From Myxococcus xanthus (lineage in GTDB: Bacteria; Myxococcota; Myxococcia; Myxococcales; Myxococcaceae), in NCBI RefSeq assembly GCF_013116825.1, contig NZ_JABFNS010000003.1, positions 62,001 through 126,000 of the forward strand: a stretch of DNA of 64,000 nucleotides, in the 5' to 3' direction. The notes beneath the pieces were generated by a model. That model was not told the origin of the DNA, ran no database searches, and worked only from the letters and a program-made list of their open reading frames with translations. Both the position numbers and the translations under genes were made by a program. Of this stretch, positions 25,373 to 32,529 are shown piece by piece (positions within the stretch are counted from its first letter, which is position 1; every line of letters begins with the position of its first letter).

Positions 25373-25682
25373 GGCCGTGGGCATGACAACCGCTCCATGC
25401 CTGATTCCCGTTGCTTCCTGCGGTCGATGCGCTGCTGGCTGTCTTTGGGGCTGGGCGCGGTGCTCCGGGTGAGCCAACGCACAGCGTCTTCGCTACTTCA
25501 CTGAGACAGTTTCTTTCCAGAGATAGCTGTCTGGTTGTCGCGGGAAATAGCGAGTGCAGGACGCTGTTTCTTTGTCAGGCGCTTGTGACAGGCTTCAAGG
25601 GTTGGTACCTTGAAATTGCGAAATGCTGTTTATGCCGGGATGCGGATTTTTTGATGAATCTGTCGTCCGAGGAGAGAGCAGC
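25373..25682. promoter_or_regulatory. Upstream region of the RiPP-like operon
   Basis: This 310-bp gap is markedly more AT-rich than the rest of the window from about 25490 onwards. It contains two similar short elements, CAGTTTCTTTCCAG (25507-25520) and CTGTTTCTTTGTCAG (near 25564), which could be repeated regulator sites. No coding signal is convincing. A promoter for the downstream operon is expected here; no clear -35/-10 pair could be assigned. Confidence 0.4.
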
Positions 25683-27170
25683 GTGCAACAGATTGAGGTC
25701 ATCCGGCAGCTCGACCATCGGTTCCAGCATCAGGAGCCGTTTGGAAATTCATCGAAAATCGTGTTGCGTGTCATCGAACGCTACAAGTTCGCCCTGGATG
25801 TGTTGTCGCGCCAGGACGCGCGGCTGCGGGCGCTGATGGAGCGCGTCGAGGCGCTGGACACCGCGTCCGTGAATGTCTTGTTCGGTGACCTGCTCGTGCG
25901 CGCCGCGCTGGAGACGGCCATCAGCAAGCTGGAGACGACGGGGCCGGTCGGGGCGGTGCGTGACACCTTCCCGGCGGTGCTCGGCGAGGCCCTTGATTCG
26001 CTGGAGGAGGGCCGTGGGATGTCCGTCGCGCGCAAGGCGATGGGGCGTGACTTCACGGTGGGCCCTTCGGGCCGCACCTGGGTCTGGGACCTCGCGGACA
26101 CGCCGTCGCGGGTCGGGGACCTGCTGCGCGACAGCATCCGCACCGGGTTCATGCCAGGTGCCCAGAGCAGCGTCGAAATCATCCGTCCGACGCCGCGCAT
26201 GGTGGAAGGCCTGGAGCGGGCTTGTGAGCTGCTCAGGCGACTGGTGCCGCAGATGGCGCAGAGCGTCTTCCTGCACCTGCACTGCATCGCCGTGGCGAAC
26301 ATCCGGGGGGCGCGTGGCCGGATGCTCACCGGCTCCGGGGGCGACGGCACGCCGTGCATGATTTTCATCGACCCGGACGAGCTGGAGAACCCGTGGGACA
26401 CGGCGGGCCACATCCTGCATGAGGCGATTCACCTCAAGCTCTCCGACCTGATTCGCACGGGCGCCATCGTGACGGATGACGACCCGGTGGAGCTGCCCTG
26501 GGGACGGCGGACGGCCCTGTCCAACAGCGTCTTCGCCTACCACGCGTACGCGCACATGCAGGTGTTCCGCGAGGCGGTGAAGCACCTGGGGCCGGACTGC
26601 TACGCGGAGTTCGGCGCGCCTCGTGACTACGACGCTCCGGCCCACGCGATGTCGGTGGTGAAGAATGACGTCAAGCCCTACTCCCGGGCCGAGGAGCGGC
26701 TGGCGTACCTGCACTCGCAGCTCTCGGGCCCACTGTCGCCCCGGGTGACGCCCTACGGGCGCGAGCTCGTCGCGTGGCTCTGGGACACGGTTCGTCCCCT
26801 GGTGGACGGAGTCACCACAGGCGGCACCGCTCCGCGCGCCGCGGCCTCCACGCCGTCGCCGGTCAGCTCCAGCCGGGCGCCGTCCTCGGTGCGTTACCGG
26901 CAGGGGCGGAACCTCTCGTTGCGCCGCTCTCCGGCGTCGGAGGTGCTGTTCGCGCTGGACCCCACGTCGCAGAAGATCGTCACCCTGAACCTGTCGGCGT
27001 GGCTCGCCTTCGAGCTGTGTGACGGCAAGACGGAGGAAGAGGTTCTCACCTCGTACACGTCGTCGCTGGGGCTCGGGGCCGAGCGCGCCTGGGCCCAGCT
27101 GGCGCCCACGCTCAGGGGCCTGGAGTCGAGCGGGATGATTGAGCAGGTCGCCGAGGGAGGTGCACCGTGA
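25683..27170 (+). CDS. HExxH peptide-modifying enzyme fused to a PqqD-like domain, copy 1
   Basis: A 495-residue protein. GTG 25683 is preferred over ATG 25623 because GGAGAG lies 6 nt before it and because the N-terminus then aligns with the paralogue encoded next (RYKFALDVLSRQ versus RYRFGVELFAER). The central domain carries HEAIH (residues 246-250) in HILHEAIHLKLSD, plus the shared segments FAYHAYAHM and HAMSVVKND. This fits the HExxH domain found in RiPP operons (TIGR04267-like), some members of which are 2-oxoglutarate-dependent peptide beta-hydroxylases. After a Ser/Pro/Ala linker comes a PqqD-like domain from about residue 412 (EVLFALDPTSQKIVTLNLSAWLAFELCDGKT), the usual leader-peptide-binding (RRE) fold. 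It overlaps the next gene by GTGA. Function is inferred from family and context. Confidence 0.85.
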   Translation: MQQIEVIRQLDHRFQHQEPFGNSSKIVLRVIERYKFALDVLSRQDARLRALMERVEALDTASVNVLFGDLLVRAALETAISKLETTGPVGAVRDTFPAVLGEALDSLEEGRGMSVARKAMGRDFTVGPSGRTWVWDLADTPSRVGDLLRDSIRTGFMPGAQSSVEIIRPTPRMVEGLERACELLRRLVPQMAQSVFLHLHCIAVANIRGARGRMLTGSGGDGTPCMIFIDPDELENPWDTAGHILHEAIHLKLSDLIRTGAIVTDDDPVELPWGRRTALSNSVFAYHAYAHMQVFREAVKHLGPDCYAEFGAPRDYDAPAHAMSVVKNDVKPYSRAEERLAYLHSQLSGPLSPRVTPYGRELVAWLWDTVRPLVDGVTTGGTAPRAAASTPSPVSSSRAPSSVRYRQGRNLSLRRSPASEVLFALDPTSQKIVTLNLSAWLAFELCDGKTEEEVLTSYTSSLGLGAERAWAQLAPTLRGLESSGMIEQVAEGGAP

Positions 27171-28624
27171 CGAGCGTCCTGGGCGTCGTTCAGACGGCTG
27201 ACCGTGCGCTGTCGAAGCACCCTGTGTTCGGGGACTCGCCACGAATCCTGGCGAAGGTGCTGACCCGCTACCGCTTTGGCGTGGAGTTGTTCGCGGAGCG
27301 GCTCCCGTCCCTGGCGCGCGCCGCGTCCACGGTGGAGGCGCTCAGTGACGCCGACGCGCGCCGCGTCTTCTTCGACCCGCTCGTGCGCCTGACGCTGGAG
27401 CAGGCCTTCTCCGGCCTGGAGGCGGGCCACCTGGCGTCGCCGCACCCGCTGGAGGAGATGCTGCCGGGTGCGCTGGAGGCGCTGCCGCTGGGCCTGTGCG
27501 AGTCGCGCATGCCCTCGCGCTTTCGGGTGGGCTCGGAGGTGCCGAAGTGGCTGTGGGACGTGGCCCGGCCCGCGGACCCGTACTCCCGGGCGCTGCATGC
27601 CGCGTTCGACGGCGTCTTCGGCGCGAAGTCCAAGAGCGGCGGAACGCTCTTGAGCCCGGACGCCACCGCGCAGCGGAAGATCAACGACTCCATCGAGCTG
27701 CTCTCCCTGCTGCTGCCTGACTCGGGCGCGAGCGCGCTGACCCACATCGAGGCCATCGCGCTGCTCAGCGCCCGGCTCGAAGGGGGCACCGTCCTGTCCG
27801 CCGCGGGGGGCGACCTGACGCCCTCCACCATCTTCCTGTCGTTGGAGGAGCTCGGGAACCCCTGGGACGTCGCCGGATGCCTGCTGCACGAAGGGCTTCA
27901 CATGAAGCTCTTCGACGCGACGCGCTCGGTGGCGCTCGCGGCCCGTCCGGAGGAGACCATTCAGGTCCCCTGGCGTGACATCCGCTGGTCCATCGTCCGC
28001 ACGGTGTTCGCCTACCACGTCTACGTGCACCTCTCGCTCTTCAAGGCGGCCGCGCTCACGGCGGACCGCACCCTGACGGAGCGGTTCGGGGACCCCTCGG
28101 CGTACGTGTCTCGCCCGCATGCGATGTCGGTGGTGAACAACGACAGCGCCTCGCGCTACGGCCGCTCGGTGGACCGCGCCCGCTACCTGGGAGAGATGTT
28201 GCTGACGGAGTGGGCCCACCTGCTCACCCCGCAGGGGCGCGACTTCGTCCGGTGGCTGAGCGAGTCCCTGGCGCCCGTGGACCGCGAGCTCTTCCTCAAG
28301 GACGCCGGCCCCCGAGCCCGTGAGCAGGCGCGGGCCGCGTACCGCAAGGTGAACGGGCTGCGGGTCCGCCCGTCGAAGCAGGGCGAGTGCTTGATGGTGT
28401 TCTCACCGGCCGCGCCGCGCATCCACTGGCTCGACTTGAATGCGTGGCTGATTTTCGAACTCAGCGACGGCCGGACGTACTCCGACATGGAGCGGGCCTA
28501 CCTCGAGGTTGTCGGCGCGAGAGTGGCCCCGGACGAGGCGCGCCGACAGTTGCGTTCGGGGCTCGACTCACTAGTACGCAGTACCCTCGTAGAGCCAACA
28601 CGGCAGCAAGGAGACGTGGCATGA
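27167..28624 (+). CDS. HExxH peptide-modifying enzyme fused to a PqqD-like domain, copy 2
   Basis: A 485-residue paralogue of the preceding protein with the same layout. It has an N-terminal helical region, the HExxH motif HEGLH (residues 241-245) in CLLHEGLHMKLFD, then FAYHVYVHLSLF and HAMSVVNND, and a C-terminal PqqD-like domain from about residue 400 (CLMVFSPAAPRIHWLDLNAWLIFELSDGRT). Its GTG start overlaps the upstream stop by 4 bp and its stop overlaps the peptide gene by ATGA, so the three are translationally coupled. Two diverged catalytic copies in tandem suggest different target residues or a heterodimer. Zinc protease activity is the main alternative, since HExxH alone does not distinguish the two. 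Confidence 0.85.
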   Translation: MTSVLGVVQTADRALSKHPVFGDSPRILAKVLTRYRFGVELFAERLPSLARAASTVEALSDADARRVFFDPLVRLTLEQAFSGLEAGHLASPHPLEEMLPGALEALPLGLCESRMPSRFRVGSEVPKWLWDVARPADPYSRALHAAFDGVFGAKSKSGGTLLSPDATAQRKINDSIELLSLLLPDSGASALTHIEAIALLSARLEGGTVLSAAGGDLTPSTIFLSLEELGNPWDVAGCLLHEGLHMKLFDATRSVALAARPEETIQVPWRDIRWSIVRTVFAYHVYVHLSLFKAAALTADRTLTERFGDPSAYVSRPHAMSVVNNDSASRYGRSVDRARYLGEMLLTEWAHLLTPQGRDFVRWLSESLAPVDRELFLKDAGPRAREQARAAYRKVNGLRVRPSKQGECLMVFSPAAPRIHWLDLNAWLIFELSDGRTYSDMERAYLEVVGARVAPDEARRQLRSGLDSLVRSTLVEPTRQQGDVA

Positions 28625-28773
28625 ACAACGGATCGCAGTGGCTGGAGACCGTGAAGAACCTGGTGGCCGAGAAGGACCTGCTCCAGGAGCCGAGCGTGAC
28701 GTGTGGGTCGAGCGCGGAGCGCCAGTGGTGGCCGCCCTACGTCGTCAACGACACGTCCAAGAAGGAGGACTGA
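28621..28773 (+). CDS. Candidate RiPP precursor peptide (50 residues)
   Basis: A 50-residue peptide whose ATG overlaps the stop of HExxH copy 2 and which has the strongest RBS of the operon (AAGGAGA, 6-7 nt upstream). The N-terminal half is leader-like: amphipathic, with WLETVKNLVAEKDLLQEP. The C-terminal half is core-like: one Cys, Ser/Gly, then QWWPPYVVND and a charged tail TSKKED. Plausible hydroxylation targets are in the PPYVVND stretch. It is not a recognised family; the assignment rests on size, position directly after two RRE-bearing enzymes, and leader/core polarity. It was easy to miss because no gene finder would favour so short a frame. Confidence 0.75.
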   Translation: MNNGSQWLETVKNLVAEKDLLQEPSVTCGSSAERQWWPPYVVNDTSKKED

Positions 28774-28806
28774 CCCCCGTCGGGTCAGCCTGAAGCCCTG
28801 ACGTTC

Positions 28807-28850
28807 CGCCCGCCGTGTTCGCGCTCGCTTCGAGCCGGATGCGGCGGGCG
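28807..28850 (+). promoter_or_regulatory. Stem-loop after the precursor gene
   Basis: CGCCCGCCG (28807-28815) and CGGCGGGCG (28842-28850) form a perfect 9-bp stem with a 26-nt loop. It starts 34 bp after the precursor stop and ends 38 bp before the FAD oxidoreductase start. There is no T tract. Its place fits a hairpin that protects the precursor mRNA or partly attenuates transcription into the last gene. Confidence 0.5.
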
Positions 28851-28888
28851 CTATTCCATGTCTCCATGCCACCGAGGACAGCGAGCGA

Positions 28889-30340
28889 ATGGACACCTAT
28901 GACATCGTGGTGGCGGGCAACGGCGCGTTGGGCCTGGCGACCGCGCGCGCCTTGACGCGGGTGGACCCCCGTCTGCGCATCGCCGTGGTCGGTCCCGTCA
29001 GCCGTCCCGCGGGAGCGTCCCCCGCCGCCGGGGCGATGCTGGGGTGCTACGGTGAGGTGACGGCGCCCCTGCTGCGGACCGCGCCGGGCCGCGCGAAGCA
29101 TGCCAAGGGCGTGCTCGCCGCGCGCCTCTGGCCCTCGTGGCTGGAGCAGCTCAACGGCGAGCTGCCCGCGGACGCACACGTCCAGGTCCGCGCGGGCACC
29201 ATTGTCTTCAGCAACGCCAAGTCCGGGACGATTGAGGACGAGAACTTCATCGCAATCCAGCAGGCGGTGAAGGACGAGGACGAGCCGCACGAGCTGCTGG
29301 ACCCCAACCAGGTGCCGGGCCTGAACCCCGCGGAGGACTGCCGGCCCAAGCAGGCGCTGTTCCTTCCCCGCGAGGGCTCGGTGGACGCGAGCCGCCTGCT
29401 GCGGGCGCTCTCCCTGTCGCTGGAGCAGTCGCCGCAGGTGTCCGTCGTGGACGGGGCGGTCAAGGCGCTGGACGTCCAGGGGGGCCGCGTGGCGGGCGTG
29501 CGGTTGGAGGATGGCCGCGCGCTCAGCGCCGCGCAGGTGGTGCTCGCCATGGGCGTCGGGACGCAGGCGGTGCTCGACGAGCTACCGGAGCTGGCGCGGC
29601 GCATCCCCCGCATCTTCAGCGGCGGCGGGACGTCGCTGCTGCTCCAGGTGCCCCGGCCGTCGCTCCAGCACGTGGTGCGCACGCCGAACCGGGCCTTCGC
29701 GTGTGGCCTTCATGGCATGCCCCGCGGAGGGGACCAGCTCTACTTCGGCGCGACGAACATCTTGATGGCGCGGCCGATGCTGCGCACCACGCCGGCCGAC
29801 ATGTACTTCCTGCTGGAGTGCGTCCTGGAGCAGATTGACCAGGACCTCTGCGCCGCGCAGCTCGTCGCCTGGCAGGCGGGAAACCGGCCCGTCACCGTGG
29901 ACACGTGCCCGCTCATCGGACCGACGTCCGTTGACGGGCTGTGGCTGCTCACGGGCACGTACCGCGACGGGCTGTTCCTCTCCCCGCTGCTGGGGCAGCA
30001 CATGGCGCGGCGGATGTGCGGGCAGAGCGGCCTGGTGGCCGAGGACTTCCTGCCGGAGCGCAAGCCCATCTCCCTCTACACGCTGAAGGAGGCGCGCGCG
30101 GAGGCGCTCAAGCACTACCTGGCCATGGGGTGGGAGCACGGCATCCGGCTGCCCAAGGTGGGCTGGCACCGCGCCTTCCCGCGCTTCTACCAGCAGATGC
30201 TGGACTCGCTCTACGACGCGCTGGGGGAGGAGGAGTTCGTCATGCCCCCGGAGCTCCTGGCCATCGTCGACAGCAATCGCGCGGCCATGGTGCCGTTCTT
30301 CCGCAACTACTACGCGGAGGTCCGCAAGGCCTGGGCGTGA
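28889..30340 (+). CDS. FAD-dependent oxidoreductase (DAO/ThiO-like), RiPP operon
   Basis: A 483-residue flavoprotein of the D-amino-acid oxidase/glycine oxidase (DAO) family. The N-terminal Rossmann dinucleotide motif is VVAGNGALGLATARAL (residues 6-21). DAO features follow: ASPAAGAMLGCYGE, the substrate-domain VDASRLLRAL, and the C-terminal FAD contact near RPVTVDTCPLIGP and GTYRDGLFLSP. It extends about 100 residues past the usual DAO end with a helical domain (EARAEALKHYLAMGWEHG to the C-terminus), which could bind the peptide or a partner. It follows the precursor gene in the same direction by 115 bp and is likely co-transcribed, suggesting oxidation (dehydrogenation or deamination) of a modified residue. 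Its link to the peptide is inference. Confidence 0.85.
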   Translation: MDTYDIVVAGNGALGLATARALTRVDPRLRIAVVGPVSRPAGASPAAGAMLGCYGEVTAPLLRTAPGRAKHAKGVLAARLWPSWLEQLNGELPADAHVQVRAGTIVFSNAKSGTIEDENFIAIQQAVKDEDEPHELLDPNQVPGLNPAEDCRPKQALFLPREGSVDASRLLRALSLSLEQSPQVSVVDGAVKALDVQGGRVAGVRLEDGRALSAAQVVLAMGVGTQAVLDELPELARRIPRIFSGGGTSLLLQVPRPSLQHVVRTPNRAFACGLHGMPRGGDQLYFGATNILMARPMLRTTPADMYFLLECVLEQIDQDLCAAQLVAWQAGNRPVTVDTCPLIGPTSVDGLWLLTGTYRDGLFLSPLLGQHMARRMCGQSGLVAEDFLPERKPISLYTLKEARAEALKHYLAMGWEHGIRLPKVGWHRAFPRFYQQMLDSLYDALGEEEFVMPPELLAIVDSNRAAMVPFFRNYYAEVRKAWA

Positions 30341-30362
30341 AGCGGGCCCAGGCCCGGGACGC

Positions 30363-30845
30363 TCAGTGGCTCTCCACCGCCGTCCGGTTCTGCCGGGCCG
30401 TGACGGCCTCAATCACCTGCTCCGGCGGGACGACGCCCTCGCGCCCGAGCAGCACCGCGGTGGACTCGCCCTCCGCCACCACCTTCCCGCGCGAGACGAA
30501 CTGGTGGGTGGCATAGAAGTACTTCTCGTCCCAGCGGGTAATCGACATGGACACCGTGTACTTCTGGAACGGGCGAAGCGGCTTTTTGTAGTCCATGGTG
30601 TGGCGCACGATGATGGGCGCCCACTTCTGCTTGAGCATGAGCGCCAGCAGGCCCGTCCGGATGAACAGGTCGACCCGGCTCAAGTCACAGACGGTGAGGA
30701 ACCGTCCGTTGTTCATGTGCAGGTTCAGGTCCAGGTCATTGGGCAGGACGCGCTGCTCCAGCGTGCTCGTCAGCGCGTCCACGCGCATCTCCGGCTTCCA
30801 GAGCGAGGAGAGCATGACCCACAACATCCTGAGATAGAGATTCAT
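30363..30845 (-). CDS. Hot-dog acyl-CoA thioesterase (THEM6-like)
   Basis: A 160-residue protein with an N-terminal hydrophobic helix (about 1-18, NLYLRMLWVMLSSLW) followed by a 4HBT hot-dog fold. VLPNDLDLNLHMNNGRFL is the hallmark of the THEM6/YbgC-like acyl-CoA thioesterases, with Asp and His in the active-site region. The start ATG at 30845 is inside the coding end of the upstream alpha/beta hydrolase gene (110-bp overlap in another frame). It is the last gene of a four-gene lipid operon and would release free fatty acids from acyl-CoA or acyl-carrier substrates. It is convergent with the RiPP operon, 22 bp away. Confidence 0.85.
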   Translation of the reverse strand: MNLYLRMLWVMLSSLWKPEMRVDALTSTLEQRVLPNDLDLNLHMNNGRFLTVCDLSRVDLFIRTGLLALMLKQKWAPIIVRHTMDYKKPLRPFQKYTVSMSITRWDEKYFYATHQFVSRGKVVAEGESTAVLLGREGVVPPEQVIEAVTARQNRTAVESH

Positions 30846-31812
30846 GTGCTTCGGACGGCTCCTGCAGGAAGAACGAGATGAGCCGGGCCGGCGGGTAGTA
30901 ACCCAGCCCGGAGGAACGCTGATACATGAAACCCAGGTGCCCGCCATGCGGCGTCAGCTCCAGCCGCACGTGCTCCCGCAGCGCGCGTGCGTCGGGGAGC
31001 GTGTCCCGGGCGACGAGCGGGTCGTCCTCGGCGTTGAGGACGAGGAAGGGCACCTCGATGCCTGACAGGAATTGCTGGCTGCTGCACCGCTCGTAGTAGT
31101 CCTCCGCGTCCTTGAAGCCGTGGAGGGGCGCGGTGAAGACCTCGTCGAAGGCCTGGATGCTGCGCATCCCGTTCAGCGCCCCGACGCGTGAGGCGAACTC
31201 CGGCAGGTGGGCCTTGAGCCGCGCGACGCGCTTGTACGAGTTCAACACGCGGAGCTGGTAGAGCTGGTTGATGCCTTCGCAGGCCCGCCGGGCCGTGCTG
31301 CCCAGGGAGAAAGTCAGGGACACGGCCGCCGCGGCGGACAGGTGGCTGGCGTGGCCTGTCTCCGCCAGGTAGCGAATCAGCATGCTGCCGCCCAAAGAGA
31401 AGCCCACGCCATAGAGTGGCGTGTGGGGCTCCTGCTCACGGACGAAGCCCACCAGCCAGGCCAGGTGGTCGGTGAAGCCCGCGTGATAGAAGGGGGCCCG
31501 CCGGTTGGGCACGGCGCCGCCCCGGTGGCACACCACCGCCGCGCGCAGGCCGCGCGGGGACAGCTCCGACAGCAGGCTTCGGACGTAGGTGGAGTCCTGC
31601 GTGCCCTGCATGCCGGGCAGCAGGATGAACAAGGGCCCTGGCCGCGTCCGGTTCAGCCAGTACACGTCCACGAAGTCACCGTCCGCCAGCTCGTGGCGGA
31701 TGTGCTCGGTGACCACGTCGTGCCGGCGCCGGTCCAGGTGGGGGACCACGGTCTGCACGTGGGAGAAGCGCAGCCACCAGGGGACGTGGAAGATGTTCGC
31801 AGGCTCAGCCAT
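30736..31812 (-). CDS. YheT-like alpha/beta hydrolase
   Basis: A 358-residue hydrolase of the YheT/ABHD1-3 group. Visible markers are LLPGMQGTQDSTYVR (oxyanion region), CHRGGAVPNRRAPFYHAG, the nucleophile elbow GFSLGG, AEDDPLV with the acidic residue, and the His in PHGGHLGFM. Homologues in eukaryotes act on phospholipids or acylglycerols. The last 39 codons (SEAHESLSQDVVGHALL to the stop) lie over the start of the downstream thioesterase gene and do not resemble the family, so the functional protein probably ends near residue 320. It overlaps the upstream hydroxylase gene by 8 bp. Confidence 0.87.
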   Translation of the reverse strand: MAEPANIFHVPWWLRFSHVQTVVPHLDRRRHDVVTEHIRHELADGDFVDVYWLNRTRPGPLFILLPGMQGTQDSTYVRSLLSELSPRGLRAAVVCHRGGAVPNRRAPFYHAGFTDHLAWLVGFVREQEPHTPLYGVGFSLGGSMLIRYLAETGHASHLSAAAAVSLTFSLGSTARRACEGINQLYQLRVLNSYKRVARLKAHLPEFASRVGALNGMRSIQAFDEVFTAPLHGFKDAEDYYERCSSQQFLSGIEVPFLVLNAEDDPLVARDTLPDARALREHVRLELTPHGGHLGFMYQRSSGLGYYPPARLISFFLQEPSEAHESLSQDVVGHALLALEAGDARGRADEHAGAARPAQ

Positions 31813-32527
31813 GGACGGTCCGCGTGGGGGCCTCTTCGGGCAGCGGCATGCCCACCTCGGCCATGACGCTCAGGTCCTTCTCCGTCAGCACGCGGGTGCG
31901 CCGCCGCACGATGTCCGCCCCCAGCACCAGGTTGAAGTTGGACACGCCGCCATAGCGGTGGTGCAGGAAGTGGTTGCGGTAGACGGCGCGCATGTAGCGG
32001 GTCCGCAGCAGCCACGCCAGCCACCGGGGCGCCGTGCGCTGTCCTTCCTCGAAGGGCATGTGCAGGTACGGGTGGACGAAGTGGCTCATGAAGGGCGGCA
32101 ACAGCAGCGTCACGCAGCCGGCCAGGAAGGCGATGGGCTTGAGCGTGAAGTAGAACACCGGGAAGAAGATGACCAGCGGGGCCACGAAGACGAAGGCGCC
32201 CTCGCCGTGCAGCCGGGTGGCGAAGGCGCCGTTGATGATGGTCCGGCCGTGCTTGCCCCGCTGGAGCAGCTCCTCGGTGAGCTTCTGCTTCTCCTCCTCG
32301 CTCCGGAACTGCGTCACGTGGTTGCTCCGGAAAGTCCTCACGTGGTGGATGGTGTGGTGGGAGAAGTGCGTGTTGATCATCGGCCGGAACAGCCGCGGCG
32401 CGCGGTTCCAGAAGCGCACCGCCTTCGGGCGCGCGTCGGACACGTACTCGTGCATGAAGGACTCGACGTACGAGGAGATGACGTACCCCAGCACGAGTCC
32501 GAGGAGGACATGGACGTAATCAGGCAT
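31805..32527 (-). CDS. Fatty acid hydroxylase/sterol desaturase superfamily protein
   Basis: A 240-residue membrane protein with the histidine clusters of the di-iron fatty acid hydroxylase superfamily: SFMHEYV, HFSHHTIHH, MSHFVHPYLHMP and HFLHHRYGG. Four hydrophobic segments hold the cluster at the membrane face. It would hydroxylate or desaturate an acyl chain or sterol-like lipid using O2. The ATG at 32527 starts 2 bp after the stop of the upstream desaturase and the end overlaps the YheT-like gene by 8 bp, so expression is tightly coupled. The long frame further upstream belongs to the desaturase gene region in another phase and is not coding. Confidence 0.9.
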   Translation of the reverse strand: MPDYVHVLLGLVLGYVISSYVESFMHEYVSDARPKAVRFWNRAPRLFRPMINTHFSHHTIHHVRTFRSNHVTQFRSEEEKQKLTEELLQRGKHGRTIINGAFATRLHGEGAFVFVAPLVIFFPVFYFTLKPIAFLAGCVTLLLPPFMSHFVHPYLHMPFEEGQRTAPRWLAWLLRTRYMRAVYRNHFLHHRYGGVSNFNLVLGADIVRRRTRVLTEKDLSVMAEVGMPLPEEAPTRTVHG

Positions 32528-32529
32528 TT

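Noticed and set aside
25610-25630. A sigma-54-like promoter (TGGTACC...TTGC) upstream of the RiPP operon
   Set aside because: The GG and GC elements are 12 bp apart, not the required 10, so the match is not credible.
30736-30850. C-terminal extension of the YheT-like hydrolase as a functional domain
   Set aside because: The residues overlap the thioesterase start in another frame and do not resemble the family, so they are likely read-through sequence.
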